Below are positions 33,674 through 33,728 of a stretch of DNA of 33,728 nt, piece by piece. The notes under the pieces are model-generated. The model did not search any database. It saw only the letters and a program-made list of their open reading frames with translations, and was not told the origin of the DNA. Made by a program: the position numbers and the translations under genes. Source of the DNA: Paenibacillus ihumii (GTDB taxonomy: Bacteria; Bacillota; Bacilli; Paenibacillales; Paenibacillaceae). The stretch spans positions 1-33,728 of the forward strand of contig NZ_LN884296.1 in NCBI RefSeq assembly GCF_001403875.1. The letters are read 5' to 3'. Numbering within the stretch: position 1 is the stretch's first letter; each line of letters opens with the position of its first letter.

Positions 33674-33728
33674 ACTGGACAACAGACCAGATACGGACAG
33701 CGGCGAGTACGCACGAGACGCTAGCCGT

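Overview
The window looks like a chromosomal segment of a spore-forming Firmicute of the Paenibacillus group. The support is the gene order of the Bacillus subtilis region near the origin (tmk, darA, yaaR, holB, ricT, yabA, trmN6, rsmI, abrB, tatD, yabE, rnmV, rsmA, yabG, veg, sspF, ispE, purR, spoVG, glmU, prs, pth, fin, mfd, spoVT, yabM), a secreted protein with a copper-amine-oxidase-like N-terminal domain (common in Paenibacillus), moderately high GC, and frequent TTG/GTG starts. The genus call is an inference from gene content; I could not run a search.

Layout. 1-350: 3' end of a 23S rRNA, a full 5S rRNA and two terminators. 498-3445: accessory genes (a secreted protein, a lipoprotein, a reverse-strand membrane protein) and the sigma-G inhibitor gene gin. 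3723-9761: Orn/Lys/Arg decarboxylase-like protein, tmk, darA, yaaR, holB, ricT, yabA. 9819-12256: trmN6 and rsmI, then abrB on the minus strand with a consensus promoter, a Spo0A box, and a further run of helically phased Spo0A-box-like heptamers. 12257-16246: an HD phosphohydrolase where B. subtilis has metS, tatD, then a long leader holding a c-di-AMP (ydaO-type) riboswitch, its terminator and a 21-codon ORF, then the 3D-domain protein YabE. 16274-21964: rnmV, rsmA, yabG, veg (tandem consensus promoters), sspF (sigma-G promoter), ispE, purR, spoVG. 22088-26576: glmU, prs, a 0.9-kb non-coding gap with a seven-copy 70-bp tandem repeat, pth and fin. 26646-33673: mfd, an overlapping PrsA-like foldase gene, spoVT and a truncated yabM-like flippase gene at the window edge.

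How the genes fit together. Housekeeping functions (dTMP and PRPP synthesis, UDP-GlcNAc, isoprenoids, rRNA/tRNA modification, clamp loading, transcription-coupled repair) are interleaved with sporulation regulators (Gin, Fin, AbrB, SpoVG, SpoVT, RicT, YabG, SspF). Two c-di-AMP elements, the DarA receptor and the riboswitch, are in the same window. Compared with B. subtilis, metS, yazA, yabJ and ctc are missing from their usual places; an HD protein, a PrsA paralogue and the 70-bp repeat array have been gained.

The least explained elements are the 70-bp repeat array (24732-25207), the phased array of Spo0A-box-like heptamers (12126-12187), and three very short ORFs with good ribosome binding sites directly upstream of yabE, spoVG and spoVT.
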